From Sva-07 sp963829585 (GTDB taxonomy: Bacteria; Actinomycetota; Acidimicrobiia; Acidimicrobiales; Ilumatobacteraceae), in the NCBI GenBank assembly GCA_963829585.1, contig CAWHJD010000021.1:1-64000 (forward strand): a stretch of DNA of 64,000 bases. The letters run 5' to 3'. Position numbers and translations under genes: made by a program. This document shows positions 17,598 through 25,697 of the stretch, piece by piece (position 1 is the stretch's first letter; each line of letters begins with the position of its first letter). A model generated the notes under the pieces. That model was given only the letters and a program-made list of their open reading frames with translations, was not told the DNA's origin and searched no databases.

Positions 17598-18065
17598 TCA
17601 GTCGAGGCGCACGGTCGGCGACGCCTGATGCATCAGGTGGCGACGGAGCGCTTCGAACGCGACGAGATAGCTGTCGCCGCCGAAGCCGGTGACCACCCCG
17701 AGACACACTGCGCTCACCACCGACGTGCGGCGGAACTCCTCGCGGGCGTGCACGTTCGACAGATGGGTCTCCACGACCGGAACGGAGATCGACGCGATCG
17801 CATCACGCAGGGCGATGCTGTAGTGGGTGAAGGCGCCGGGGTTGAAGATCACGCCGTCGGCGCGTGTCCGCGCCTCTTGGAGCGCATCGATCAGCTCACC
17901 CTCGCTGTTCGACTGGATGTCGTACACCTCGACCCCGTGCTCGGAGGCCACCGCCCGGATGTCGTCGATGATCGAATCGAGCGTGGCCGTTCCGTAGACG
18001 TCGGTCTCGCGGGTGCCGAGCAGATTCAGGTTCGGGCCGTTGAGCACCAGGATGCGACAGGACAT
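17598..18065 (-). CDS. aroQ: 3-dehydroquinate dehydratase, type II
   Basis: A 155-residue protein, the normal length for type II. It removes water from 3-dehydroquinate to give 3-dehydroshikimate, the third step of the shikimate pathway. Family marks: LVLNGPNLNLLGTRE with the active-site loop Tyr (VYG), IQSNSEGELIDALQEA, IFNPGAFTHYSIALRDA with the catalytic His, and VETHLSNVHAREEFR. The conserved end GFGGDSYLVAFEAL is also present. No other aro gene is nearby; a membrane protein follows closely downstream. Confidence 0.95.
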   Translation of the reverse strand: MSCRILVLNGPNLNLLGTRETDVYGTATLDSIIDDIRAVASEHGVEVYDIQSNSEGELIDALQEARTRADGVIFNPGAFTHYSIALRDAIASISVPVVETHLSNVHAREEFRRTSVVSAVCLGVVTGFGGDSYLVAFEALRRHLMHQASPTVRLD

Positions 18066-18287
18066 GGCTGCAGGTTACGCGGCATCCCGATCCCCGGTCG
18101 CCACCGGTTGCTGACCACCGAGGATGAGCATCGATCGACGGGCTCCTTCAGTTCGTCGGCCCGTGCGACCGATACACGGTGAGACGTTGCCCGTCCGGTG
18201 GCGATGAAGGCAGGCTGGGACCCGACGATTGAGCACGATTCGATCACGCAGAGCCGCCGCACCCGAAGCGGCTTCGGAGCCGATCGC

Positions 18288-19529
18288 ATGACCGCGGAAG
18301 TGTTCCTCGGTCGCCAGCCGATCGTCGACGCCGACCGTCAGATCTTCGGCTACGAACTGCTCTACCGCGACGGCCCGGACTCGCCCACGACGTTCGACGA
18401 TCCTGACGCGGCCACACGAGGCGTCATGGAACGCGTGCTGCTCCAGTGGGGCATGGAACACGTGGTCGGCGATCGGTTCGGGATGATCAACGCCAGTGCC
18501 AGCCTCGTCGTCCACGGTCTCCATCGGGCGATGCCGGCCGAGGGCATGATCATCGAGGTTCGCGAGGAGACGCCGTTCGACGACGACACGATCGCCGCGC
18601 TCCAACAGGCTCGGTACGACGGCTACCACTTCGCGCTCGACAACGTCAGCCGCCTGGGCGACCTCGAGCGTTCACACCTGCTCCCCCTGGCGAGCATCGT
18701 GAAGATCGAACTGACGACGGCGCACGACGCCGAGATCCCGCGGCTGATCGACGTCGCACGCGAACGGTCGCCGGGTGTCCAGGTGGTGGCCGAGAAGGTC
18801 GAATCGGTCGCCGACTTCAAGCGGTGCGACGAACACGGCTTCGACCTCTTCCAGGGGTACTACATCGCGGCGCCCGAGGTGCTCCGACGCCCTGCTCGCC
18901 CGGCCGGCACCTGGTCGGCCGCCGCACTGCACGACTCGCTCGTCGACGACGGTCGGGGGATCGACGTGGGCGCGTTGGAGTCGATCATGGCGACGGATCC
19001 CTCGCTGGCGTTCCGTCTGCTCACGGCGGTCAACGCCAATGCATTCGGGCTGGACCGCAGCGTCCGCTCGCTCGATCAGGCGATGGATCTGCTCGGGCAC
19101 GAGAAGCTGCGCTGCCTCGCAGAGCTGATCGCCTCGTCGGGCGACACCGTCGACGACGACGTGCACATCACGCGGGGTGCCGTACGCGCCCACATGGCGG
19201 CCGAACTGCTCGCCGGGACCGACCAGGCCGGCAGCGGCGTGACGGTGGCCCTGCTGTCGACGACCGATCTGCTCTACGGAACACCGATCGCCGAACTGCT
19301 GGCCGAACTGCCCGTCACCGACGAGATCGTCGGCGCCCTCGTGCACGGGCGGGGCCGGCTCGGCGAGACGCTCGACATCATCAGGGCCTGCGAACGCAAC
19401 GACGCCGCCGTGCTCGACGAACTCGCACCGGGACGCAGCGACGAGATGGTTGCCCTGCACGCGGCCGCCGTGGAGGCCGTCGCGGCACAGAGCACCTCGG
19501 ACGACCCGGCCGGCCACGTTCGCACCTGA
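18288..19529 (+). CDS. EAL-HDOD signalling protein with degenerate EAL domain
   Basis: A 413-residue protein starting at MTAEVFLGRQPIVDADRQIFGYELLYR (ATG 18288). Residues of about 1-190 form an EAL-type domain and about 200-390 an HDOD domain (LESIMATDPSLAFRLLTAVNANAFGL, AMDLLGHEKLRCLAELI). The EAL signature itself is missing: the aligned place reads IIEVREE. So cyclic-di-GMP phosphodiesterase activity is doubtful, as in many YuxH/CdgJ-type proteins that act by binding partners. It diverges from aroQ across a 222-base gap in which I see no gene. Confidence 0.85.
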   Translation: MTAEVFLGRQPIVDADRQIFGYELLYRDGPDSPTTFDDPDAATRGVMERVLLQWGMEHVVGDRFGMINASASLVVHGLHRAMPAEGMIIEVREETPFDDDTIAALQQARYDGYHFALDNVSRLGDLERSHLLPLASIVKIELTTAHDAEIPRLIDVARERSPGVQVVAEKVESVADFKRCDEHGFDLFQGYYIAAPEVLRRPARPAGTWSAAALHDSLVDDGRGIDVGALESIMATDPSLAFRLLTAVNANAFGLDRSVRSLDQAMDLLGHEKLRCLAELIASSGDTVDDDVHITRGAVRAHMAAELLAGTDQAGSGVTVALLSTTDLLYGTPIAELLAELPVTDEIVGALVHGRGRLGETLDIIRACERNDAAVLDELAPGRSDEMVALHAAAVEAVAAQSTSDDPAGHVRT

Positions 19530-19556
19530 CGACCCGCCACCTGTCAGGCTGACGGC

Positions 19557-20069
19557 ATGAACGACGCCGATGCCATCGACTTCGCCCTGTTGCTCCTTCG
19601 TTGCGGAGTGGGCGCGGTGATGTTGGCCCACGGCATCAACCACGTCCGCCCGAACATCGACGGCACGGCCGGGTGGTTCGGCTCGATGGGGATGAAGCCG
19701 CCGAAGCTGCACGCCTGGCTGGCGAGCATCACCGAGATCGCCGGTGGCCTCGCCCTGATCGTCGGGTTGCTCACGCCGTTCGCGGCGGCCGGGGTCGTCG
19801 GCGTGATGTTCGTCGCCTGGGCGATCAACCACCGGGGCAACGGTTTCTTCATCTTCCGACCGGGTGAGGGTTGGGAGTACGTGATGACGCTCGGCATCGT
19901 CGGGTTGGCGATCGGTGCGATCGGGCCAGGCACCTGGTCGCTCGATCATGCACTCGATCTGACCGACGACCTCACCGGCACGACGGGACTGCTGATCGCC
20001 GCGATCGGTGGCATCGGCGGTGGCGCCGCACTGCTCGCAGGTTTCTGGCGACCCGACCGCACCACCTGA
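19557..20069 (+). CDS. DoxX family membrane protein
   Basis: A 170-residue protein with four hydrophobic segments. The pattern LLLRCGVGAVMLAHGINHV, GWFGSMGMKPPKLHAWLASITEIAGGLALIVGLLTPFAAAGVVG and the rest of the four-helix body match DoxX. DoxX proteins are membrane subunits or accessory proteins; in mycobacteria one takes part in an oxidoreductase complex with SodA and SseA. It starts 27 bases after the EAL-HDOD stop, so the two may be cotranscribed. The stop codon lies inside a palindrome that probably ends transcription. Confidence 0.85.
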   Translation: MNDADAIDFALLLLRCGVGAVMLAHGINHVRPNIDGTAGWFGSMGMKPPKLHAWLASITEIAGGLALIVGLLTPFAAAGVVGVMFVAWAINHRGNGFFIFRPGEGWEYVMTLGIVGLAIGAIGPGTWSLDHALDLTDDLTGTTGLLIAAIGGIGGGAALLAGFWRPDRTT

Positions 20070-20100
20070 AACGCCGGGGTCAGACCCCAGCGTTTCAGGT
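20064..20100. terminator. 37-bp palindrome with GGGGTCAGACCCC core, between convergent genes
   Basis: Two 18-base arms pair with a single mismatch around A20082. The element covers the DoxX stop and abuts the histidine phosphatase stop, so it can act as a bidirectional terminator. It shares its 13-base core with the palindrome at 9544-9574, while the outer arms differ. Confidence 0.65.
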
Positions 20101-20802
20101 TCAGATCAGGGGTTGGGCGGCGGTGCTGAACGTGGGGCTCAGGTGGGACGTGTCGTTCCAGCAGCGCACCACCCAGCGATCGGCCGTGACCACGATGTGG
20201 GTGATCGAGGCGTTGTCGGCGCCGCTGAACGCGAAGCCCTTCGCACCGGTGGCGATGTTCATGATCTCGCCGATCACACCGCCGTGGACGACCGCGACGA
20301 CGAGCTCGTCGGGGTGGGCGGCAGCAATGCGTTCGATGCCGCGCTGCACCCGGTTGCGGAACTGGTGCGCCGGCTCGCCGCCGGGGATCACGTCCCAGCG
20401 CTCCTCGACGTACATCAGCTGAGCGATCGGGTCGCCGTCGGCCACGCGCCTGCGGAACTCGCCACCTTCCCAGTCGCCGAGGAACACCTCGCGCAGGTCG
20501 GCCTCGACGATCGGGGTCATTCCCAGTTGCTCGACGAGCGGCGCCGCGGTCTGGACCGTGCGCTGGAGCGTGGTGACGTACACCGCGGCGATCCGTTCGC
20601 CGGTGTCGATGAGTCGTTGTGCGGCGCGCTTCGCCTGTTCGACGCCCTCGGGGGCGAGCGGCGGATCGCCGTGCCCGCCCACGAGCGAGAACGTCTCACC
20701 CTCCACGTGGGCCGCCGACTCGCCGTGACGGACCAGCAGGATCTCCGTTGCCCCCGGTGGAGGGGCGAATCGCGACTGGGGAAACTTCCTGGTCTCGCTC
20801 AC
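20101..20802 (-). CDS. histidine phosphatase family protein
   Basis: A 233-residue protein. The catalytic motif RHGE (LLVRHGESAAHVEGE) is at about residues 25-28 and takes the phosphoryl group on His. Supporting residues are in GGHGDPPLAPEGVEQAKRAAQRL, VTTLQRTVQTAAPL, ADLREVFLGDWEG and VAVVHGGVIGEIMN, the second catalytic His. This is the phosphoglycerate-mutase-like / phosphatase branch; the substrate is open. Its start lies 26 bases from a C-tract and TTCCC repeat array in the shared upstream region of the divergent hydroxylase gene. Confidence 0.88.
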   Translation of the reverse strand: MSETRKFPQSRFAPPPGATEILLVRHGESAAHVEGETFSLVGGHGDPPLAPEGVEQAKRAAQRLIDTGERIAAVYVTTLQRTVQTAAPLVEQLGMTPIVEADLREVFLGDWEGGEFRRRVADGDPIAQLMYVEERWDVIPGGEPAHQFRNRVQRGIERIAAAHPDELVVAVVHGGVIGEIMNIATGAKGFAFSGADNASITHIVVTADRWVVRCWNDTSHLSPTFSTAAQPLI

Positions 20803-20827
20803 GTCCCGAACCTACCCGTCCGCAAGT

Positions 20828-20894
20828 CCCCCCCCCTCCCTTCCCTTCCCTTCCCTTCCCTTCCCTTCCCTTCCCTTCCCTTCCCTTCCCTTCC
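20828..20894. repeat. C9 tract plus (TTCCC) x10 pentanucleotide array
   Basis: Nine C residues (20828-20836), then TCCC, ten exact TTCCC units (20841-20890) and a partial unit. It lies between two divergent genes, in their promoter zone. Such polypurine/polypyrimidine tracts can form triplex or G-rich structures and can change length by slippage. Confidence 0.9.
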
Positions 20895-20946
20895 GGTTTG
20901 CGTCACACTTCCGTTGGACCGCCCCAACGAATTCGCGACGCAAACC
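20895..20946. repeat. imperfect 52-bp palindrome, copy A, upstream of the hydroxylase gene
   Basis: Outer arms GGTTTGCGTC and GACGCAAACC are perfect complements. An inner CGTTGG pairs with CCAACG. A related element (copy B, 21886-21936) with the same outer GGTTTGCGT and inner GTTGG/CCAAC lies at the other end of the same gene. Confidence 0.65.
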
Positions 20947-20966
20947 CGCGGTGGGAGACTGGGGAG

Positions 20967-21896
20967 GTGAAAGCCCTGAATTCGCGCCCGATCGACACCA
21001 TCGACCTGCTGTCGCTCCCGGCGTTCGTCGGGACGATGGTGTGGGAGTCGCGGGTGCTCGCCCGACGTGAGCTGCGCGAGTTCGGCGACCTCGACGATGC
21101 GACCGCCGAGGAACTCTCCGACCCTCGACTTCCGCCGGATCCGCTGGTCCCCGTCGGATACGAGCGTCGGGACACCGCCGCGAGCCTGTCGATGCTGGCC
21201 GGCAACGTCGCCGTCAACCTGGCGATCGCCGGAGGCATCGCCGCGATGAACCGGTTCGTCTTCAAGCGACGCATCGCGGACATCGGGGCGACGAAGTGGT
21301 CGCTGCCGGTGGCACTCGTGGCGTGGGACTTCCTCTACTACTGGGATCACCGGTGGATGCACGAGGTGCGCCTCTTCTGGGCCAACCACGTGAGCCATCA
21401 CTCGAGCGAGCGCTACAACCTGTCGACGGCGCTGCGCCAGCCGTGGTCGGGGTTCCTCACGTCGTGGGTGTTCCTGCCGATGCCGTTGCTCGGGATTCCC
21501 GCCCATCACGTGATCAAGGCGGGCCAGATCAACCTGCTGTACCAGTACTGGATCCACACCGAGGCCATCGACAGACTCCCCGACCCCATCGAGGCCGTGT
21601 TCAACACGCCGTCACACCACCGCGTGCATCACGGCGCGAACCCGCAGTACCTCGACAAGAACTACGGCGGCATCCTCATCGTGTGGGACAGGTTGTTCGG
21701 CACGTTCGAGCCAGAGGTACGCCGCATCAAGTACGGCCTGACGAAGAACATCCACACGTTCAACCCGATCCGCATCGGCTACCACGAGTTCGTCGACATC
21801 GCCCGCGACGTCAAGGGTGCCCGCTCCTGGCGTGATCGGGTCGGTTACGTGTTCCGCCGCCCCGGCTGGACACCCGCTCCAGAGCGGTTTGCGTGA
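20967..21896 (+). CDS. sterol desaturase / fatty acid hydroxylase family protein
   Basis: A 309-residue membrane di-iron enzyme if started at GTG 20967. That start is tight against a GGGGAGG, so ATG 21034 is possible. Hydrophobic stretches are at about 70-90 and 110-125. The His clusters that bind two irons are in order: WDHRWMHE, NHVSHHSSE, and the late HHRVHHGAN, with FNTPSHH preceding. This matches the fatty acid hydroxylase superfamily (C-5 sterol desaturase-like), which inserts oxygen or double bonds in lipids; the lipid is unknown. The gene is bracketed by two related palindromic elements, the second covering its stop. Confidence 0.85.
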   Translation: MKALNSRPIDTIDLLSLPAFVGTMVWESRVLARRELREFGDLDDATAEELSDPRLPPDPLVPVGYERRDTAASLSMLAGNVAVNLAIAGGIAAMNRFVFKRRIADIGATKWSLPVALVAWDFLYYWDHRWMHEVRLFWANHVSHHSSERYNLSTALRQPWSGFLTSWVFLPMPLLGIPAHHVIKAGQINLLYQYWIHTEAIDRLPDPIEAVFNTPSHHRVHHGANPQYLDKNYGGILIVWDRLFGTFEPEVRRIKYGLTKNIHTFNPIRIGYHEFVDIARDVKGARSWRDRVGYVFRRPGWTPAPERFA

Positions 21897-21936
21897 CAGT
21901 TCTGTTGGCCCACCCCAACGGAACTGCAACCCAAAC
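21886..21936. repeat. imperfect 51-bp palindrome, copy B, covering the hydroxylase stop
   Basis: Inner arms AGTTC-GTTGG and CCAAC-GAACT pair with one mismatch around a short C-rich loop; outer GTTTG/CAAAC also pair. It lies between convergent genes and may end transcription for both. Its resemblance to copy A suggests one element family. Confidence 0.65.
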
Positions 21937-21964
21937 AGGTTGAGCGCGTACGTGTTGAGCGGGT

Positions 21965-22753
21965 TCAGGCGGCGGTGTAGGGGGCGAGGACCACGGCCAC
22001 CAGAGGGTGGACGTCGAGGTCGGCCGGGTTGTAGCCGGGCTTGAACGTGGCGAGGTAGCGCGAGCGGCCGTTGCGGAGCCACGGCGGGACGTGATGCTTG
22101 GCGGGAGCGCCCTGCGAAGCGAGCAGGATGCGCTGCATGTCGTCGACGGCGCGCTGGAAATGCGCCTGCGCCCTCAGCGAGCCGGCGACGCGATAGGCCC
22201 AGTTGCCCTCGAAGTGCTCGTACACGCCGAACGCCACGGTGCGGTGTTCGATCTCCTCGGCGCCGTGCCACGCCCACAGCTGCTGCCACGCCCCGAAGCG
22301 ATCCGAGCCGGCGCCCGACGAGACCTCGTCGAACATGGTCATCGCCATCGCGCACGTCATCGCTTCGAAGCCTTCGGCGTACATCAGGTTGAACCGACGC
22401 GACTTCTCGATGTTGAAGCGGCGATAGTCGGCGTCGAGGCGATCCTCGACCGCCTGCAGCTTCGCGGCAGTGTCCGGTCCGAGCTGGTTCTTGATGATCT
22501 CGTTGATCCGGCGATGGTTCTGGAAGTGCTGCGCTTCCTGGCCGATGAACTCACGGACGTCCGAGGCGAGATCAGGGTCGGCGATGTCGTCGACCACTGC
22601 TCGGTACGTGCGGATCAGATACGGCTCGAGGTACGGCATCGTCAGCGAGAACGCAACGAGGTACGTCTCGCGGACCAGGTCGTCGCCCGGCAGTACGTCG
22701 TCGAGTTCGTCGGGGAACTCGAACTTGACCTTGCGGACCGTGATGTCAGCCAT
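21965..22753 (-). CDS. predicted metal-dependent hydrolase (COG3687 type)
   Basis: A 262-residue, mostly helical protein. The ferritin-like metal residues are visible in FIGQEAQHFQNHRRINEII, MFDEVSS and WHGAEEIEHRTVAFGVYEHF. This matches the COG3687 family of predicted metal-dependent hydrolases with a ferritin-like fold. No member's reaction is firmly known. It lies nine bases downstream of the LLM oxidoreductase stop on the same strand, so the two are probably one operon. Confidence 0.8.
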   Translation of the reverse strand: MADITVRKVKFEFPDELDDVLPGDDLVRETYLVAFSLTMPYLEPYLIRTYRAVVDDIADPDLASDVREFIGQEAQHFQNHRRINEIIKNQLGPDTAAKLQAVEDRLDADYRRFNIEKSRRFNLMYAEGFEAMTCAMAMTMFDEVSSGAGSDRFGAWQQLWAWHGAEEIEHRTVAFGVYEHFEGNWAYRVAGSLRAQAHFQRAVDDMQRILLASQGAPAKHHVPPWLRNGRSRYLATFKPGYNPADLDVHPLVAVVLAPYTAA

Positions 22754-22762
22754 CGACGAAGA

Positions 22763-23644
22763 CTACCGAGCCCGCAATGGCGCCATGACCTGCTCGACGA
22801 ACCGGATCACGTGCTCGTCGCCGAGCGGATGACCGAAGTCGAGCACGAAGTGCTGGACCCCGAGCTCGGCCTTGTGTTCGAGCAGATCGAGGAACTCGGC
22901 CGACTCGGCGTCGGTCTCGGGCAACGCCCGTTCCAGCGTGGTGCTGATCTCGATGTCGGCAACGTCGCGTCCGGCCGCGACGGCCGACGATCTGACGATG
23001 TCGAGGCGCCGGCGCCAGTCGTCGTCGGTGCCGCGTGACGGCCCGTTCCACATGTCGGCGAGCCGTCCGACCATCGGCAGTCCGATCTGCTCACCTGCTG
23101 CACCGATGCAGATCGGGGGGACGACGTCGGGCAGTGGTGAGGCTGCTGCACCGTCGATGTGGAAGTGCTTGCCGTGGAAGGTCGCATCGGAATCGGTCCA
23201 CATGCGCCGACAGATCTCGATCGTCTCCTCCAGCTGTTCGAAGCGCACGGCCGGACGGGGGAAGTCGTAGCCGTAGGCGAGGTACTCGTCCTCACGCCAG
23301 CCTGCCCCGATCCCGAGGATGAAGCGACCACCGGACAGCGTCTGGAGCGTCGATGCCATCTTGGCGGTGAGCGCCGGCGGGCGGTAACCGACACCCAGCA
23401 CGTGGTGGCACAGCATCACGTCGGGAAACTTGGCGGCGAGCCAGGTGAGGGTGGTCCATGCCTCCATGAACGGATCGGTCTTGGCGTCGAATCCGTAGAA
23501 GTGGTCCGCGATCCACAGCGAGTCGAAGTGCGCGAGGGCCGTCGGGAGGATGTGTTGCTCCTGGTACATCACGATCGGTCGGTGATCGCTCCACCTGTTC
23601 CCGATCACGGGCGACAACCATCCGAACTGGAGCTGACTCGTCAT
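22763..23644 (-). CDS. LLM-class F420-dependent oxidoreductase
   Basis: A 293-residue intact luciferase-like protein: FDSLWIADHFYGF, LCHHVLGVGYRPPALTAKMASTLQTLSGGRFILGIGAGWREDEYLAYGYDFP, PPICIGAAGEQIGLPMVGRLADMWN. The GGRFILGIGAGW and HHVLGVGYR segments are typical of F420-binding members. The substrate is unknown. Its start codon lies inside one arm of a 44-bp palindrome whose other arm holds the start of the divergent SDR gene, so both are probably controlled together. Confidence 0.88.
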   Translation of the reverse strand: MTSQLQFGWLSPVIGNRWSDHRPIVMYQEQHILPTALAHFDSLWIADHFYGFDAKTDPFMEAWTTLTWLAAKFPDVMLCHHVLGVGYRPPALTAKMASTLQTLSGGRFILGIGAGWREDEYLAYGYDFPRPAVRFEQLEETIEICRRMWTDSDATFHGKHFHIDGAAASPLPDVVPPICIGAAGEQIGLPMVGRLADMWNGPSRGTDDDWRRRLDIVRSSAVAAGRDVADIEISTTLERALPETDAESAEFLDLLEHKAELGVQHFVLDFGHPLGDEHVIRFVEQVMAPLRAR

Positions 23645-23685
23645 CTGCTCACCCTACAAACAGCGATTTGTAGGGTGAGCAGATG
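23642..23685. promoter_or_regulatory. 44-bp perfect palindrome holding both divergent start codons
   Basis: Two 19-base arms (23642-23660 and 23667-23685) pair perfectly around a six-base spacer. The CAT ending the minus gene's start and the ATG of the plus gene are the outer ends of the arms. Within each arm, GGGTGAG upstream of ATG can serve as a ribosome site. The simplest reading is an operator for a dimeric repressor controlling both genes, or a mirrored translation-start region. Confidence 0.7.
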
Positions 23686-24624
23686 AGGAACTTCTCGGGC
23701 AAGGTCGCGGCGGTCACGGGAGCCGGCTCGGGGATCGGGCGGGCGCTCGCTGTCGAGTTGGCGACGAGGGGATGCCACCTTGCTCTCAGCGACGTCGACG
23801 ACGCCGGGCTCGCCGAGACCGTCGCCGTGGTCGGGCAAGCGGCGCCGATCGCGGGATCGGTCAAGGTCACGTCTGCGCACGTCGACGTGGCCGACCGTGA
23901 GGCCGTCGAGGCGTGGGCTGCCGACGTGATGGCCGAGTTCGGACGGGTGAACCTCATCTTCAACAACGCCGGCGTCGCACTCTCGGCCAACGTCGGTGCG
24001 ATGTCGTACGAGAACTTCCGCTGGCTGATCGACATCAACTTCTGGGGTGTCGTCCACGGAACCCTCGCGTTCCTTCCCCACCTCAAGGCCTCGGGCGACG
24101 GCCACGTGGTCAACATCTCCAGCGTGTTCGGCCTCCTCGGCATCCCGAGTCAGTCGGCCTACAACGCAGCGAAGTTCGCGGTGCGCGGATTCACCGACGC
24201 GCTGCGCACCGAACTCGACATCGAGCAGTGCGGCGTGTCCGCGACCACGATTCATCCCGGTGGCATCCGCACCAACATCGCGCGCAACGCGCGTTTCGAG
24301 TTCGCCGAACACGAAGACGCCGTCGATGCCGAGCAGGCCGCAGTCGACTTCGAGCGGCTCACGCGAACCACGCCCGCGAAAGCTGCTCAGCTGATCATCG
24401 GCGCCGTGGAGAAGAACAAGCGCCGCGCCCTCATCGGCCCCGACGCCCACGTCTTCGACGCGGCCGCCCGCCTCTCGCCGCGAGGCTCACAGTGGGCCCT
24501 GGGCAAGATCATCTCCCGCCGCTCGGCCAAGTGGTGTGACGACGAACGCGGTGTGACGACGCTGGCGACAACGGGAGTCGGACACGGTCGTCACAGCCAG
24601 CCGGACTTCTTGAACTGGCGGTAG
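23683..24624 (+). CDS. short-chain dehydrogenase/reductase
   Basis: A 313-residue classical SDR. The NAD(P)-binding TGAGSGIG is near residues 13-20, NNAG at about 92, the catalytic Ser in NISSVFG, and YNAAK for the Tyr-Lys pair. The C-terminal 20 residues overlap the end of the convergent corA gene by 34 bases. Together with the divergent LLM enzyme and its ferritin-like neighbour, it could belong to a small catabolic or redox set; the substrate is not evident. Confidence 0.88.
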   Translation: MRNFSGKVAAVTGAGSGIGRALAVELATRGCHLALSDVDDAGLAETVAVVGQAAPIAGSVKVTSAHVDVADREAVEAWAADVMAEFGRVNLIFNNAGVALSANVGAMSYENFRWLIDINFWGVVHGTLAFLPHLKASGDGHVVNISSVFGLLGIPSQSAYNAAKFAVRGFTDALRTELDIEQCGVSATTIHPGGIRTNIARNARFEFAEHEDAVDAEQAAVDFERLTRTTPAKAAQLIIGAVEKNKRRALIGPDAHVFDAAARLSPRGSQWALGKIISRRSAKWCDDERGVTTLATTGVGHGRHSQPDFLNWR

Positions 24625-25559
24625 AGCAGGGTCACAGCGATCGCCGTGAGCGTGAGCACCGAGGGGTACCCGAATTCCCAGGCCAGCTCGGGCATGTTGT
24701 CGAAGTTCATGCCGTAGATGCCTGCGATCATCGTCGGCACCGCGGCCATCGCCACCCACGCGCTGATCTTGCGCATGTCGTCGTTCTGACGGACCGAGAT
24801 CTGCGTGAGGCTCGCGGTCAGCGCAGCGTCGAGCAGTCCCGACAACGAGTGGGCTCGCGTCACGGCTCGGTCGAGCTGATCCTGCGCCTCGTTCAGGTCG
24901 GCGAGTATCTCGGGATGCATGTCGCCGGCCCGAACCCGGATGAGCCGGGCGAGCGGATCGTCGAGCGAGTCGATCGCCACGAGCATCCGACGAACCTCTC
25001 GCTTGAGCTTGTACAAGCGCTGCACCGGTTGGCGATGGGTGTCGGAGAACACGTCGCGTTCCACCTCGACGGCGTCGTTCTCGAATCCGTCGAGCGCCGG
25101 CCCGTAGTCGTCGATCACGAGACCGATCACCGCCGCGACCACGGCGGCCGGGCCCAGACGGAGTCGAACGGGATCCCGCTCGAGCGAGGCGCGGCTCGCC
25201 GCCAATTGACTCGCCTGGCCGTGGCGGATCGAGATCACCGCTCGCTCGGTGACGAGCAGGGTCATCTCGCCCAGTGCGATCGTCTCGTTGCGATCCTCGT
25301 ACGCCGCCGTGCGCAGCACGATCTGCACCGTGGTGCCCTCCACCGTCAGGACCGGACGGCGGTGCGGCGTGAGCACCTCCGTGGCCGACACCCCGGTGAT
25401 GCCGAGGGAGTCGAGACCCCGCTGCAACTCCGCCTCGTCGGGCATCCGCAGCCCGAGCCACACGAATCCGTCACCGACGACCGGATCGTCGATGGTCATC
25501 GTGTCGGGGTCGAACTCGTGGCGGCACCCGTCGACATAGGCAGCACAATCGATTCTCAC
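24591..25559 (-). CDS. CorA family magnesium/divalent-cation transporter
   Basis: A 322-residue protein starting at GTG 25559 (VRIDCAAYVDG). It has a large cytoplasmic domain with LLVTERAVISIRHGQ and a long helix (RLYKLKREVRRMLVAIDSL), then two C-terminal membrane helices. The signature GMN motif sits between them in IYGMNFDNMPEL. The end YRQFKKSGWL is typical. CorA forms a pentameric channel for Mg2+ or Co2+ uptake. It diverges from the monooxygenase gene across 138 bases. Confidence 0.9.
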   Translation of the reverse strand: MRIDCAAYVDGCRHEFDPDTMTIDDPVVGDGFVWLGLRMPDEAELQRGLDSLGITGVSATEVLTPHRRPVLTVEGTTVQIVLRTAAYEDRNETIALGEMTLLVTERAVISIRHGQASQLAASRASLERDPVRLRLGPAAVVAAVIGLVIDDYGPALDGFENDAVEVERDVFSDTHRQPVQRLYKLKREVRRMLVAIDSLDDPLARLIRVRAGDMHPEILADLNEAQDQLDRAVTRAHSLSGLLDAALTASLTQISVRQNDDMRKISAWVAMAAVPTMIAGIYGMNFDNMPELAWEFGYPSVLTLTAIAVTLLYRQFKKSGWL

Positions 25560-25697
25560 GCGCCCAGCATCGCCGATGCGACGATCAGTGTCCGACACAG
25601 GCGTGGCGTCCGGGGTCCGACCGTGATCCTGTGGATGTGACACACGCGGTACACGCAGTTGCACGATCACCCCGCCGGTCGGCAAGCATGGGAGGTG

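Noticed and set aside
20619..20966. N-terminal extension of the hydroxylase through the TTCCC array (repeated Pro-Phe-Pro-Ser-Leu)
   Set aside because: The repeat is simple-sequence DNA and the upstream part is antisense to the phosphatase gene. A start after the array fits the family better.
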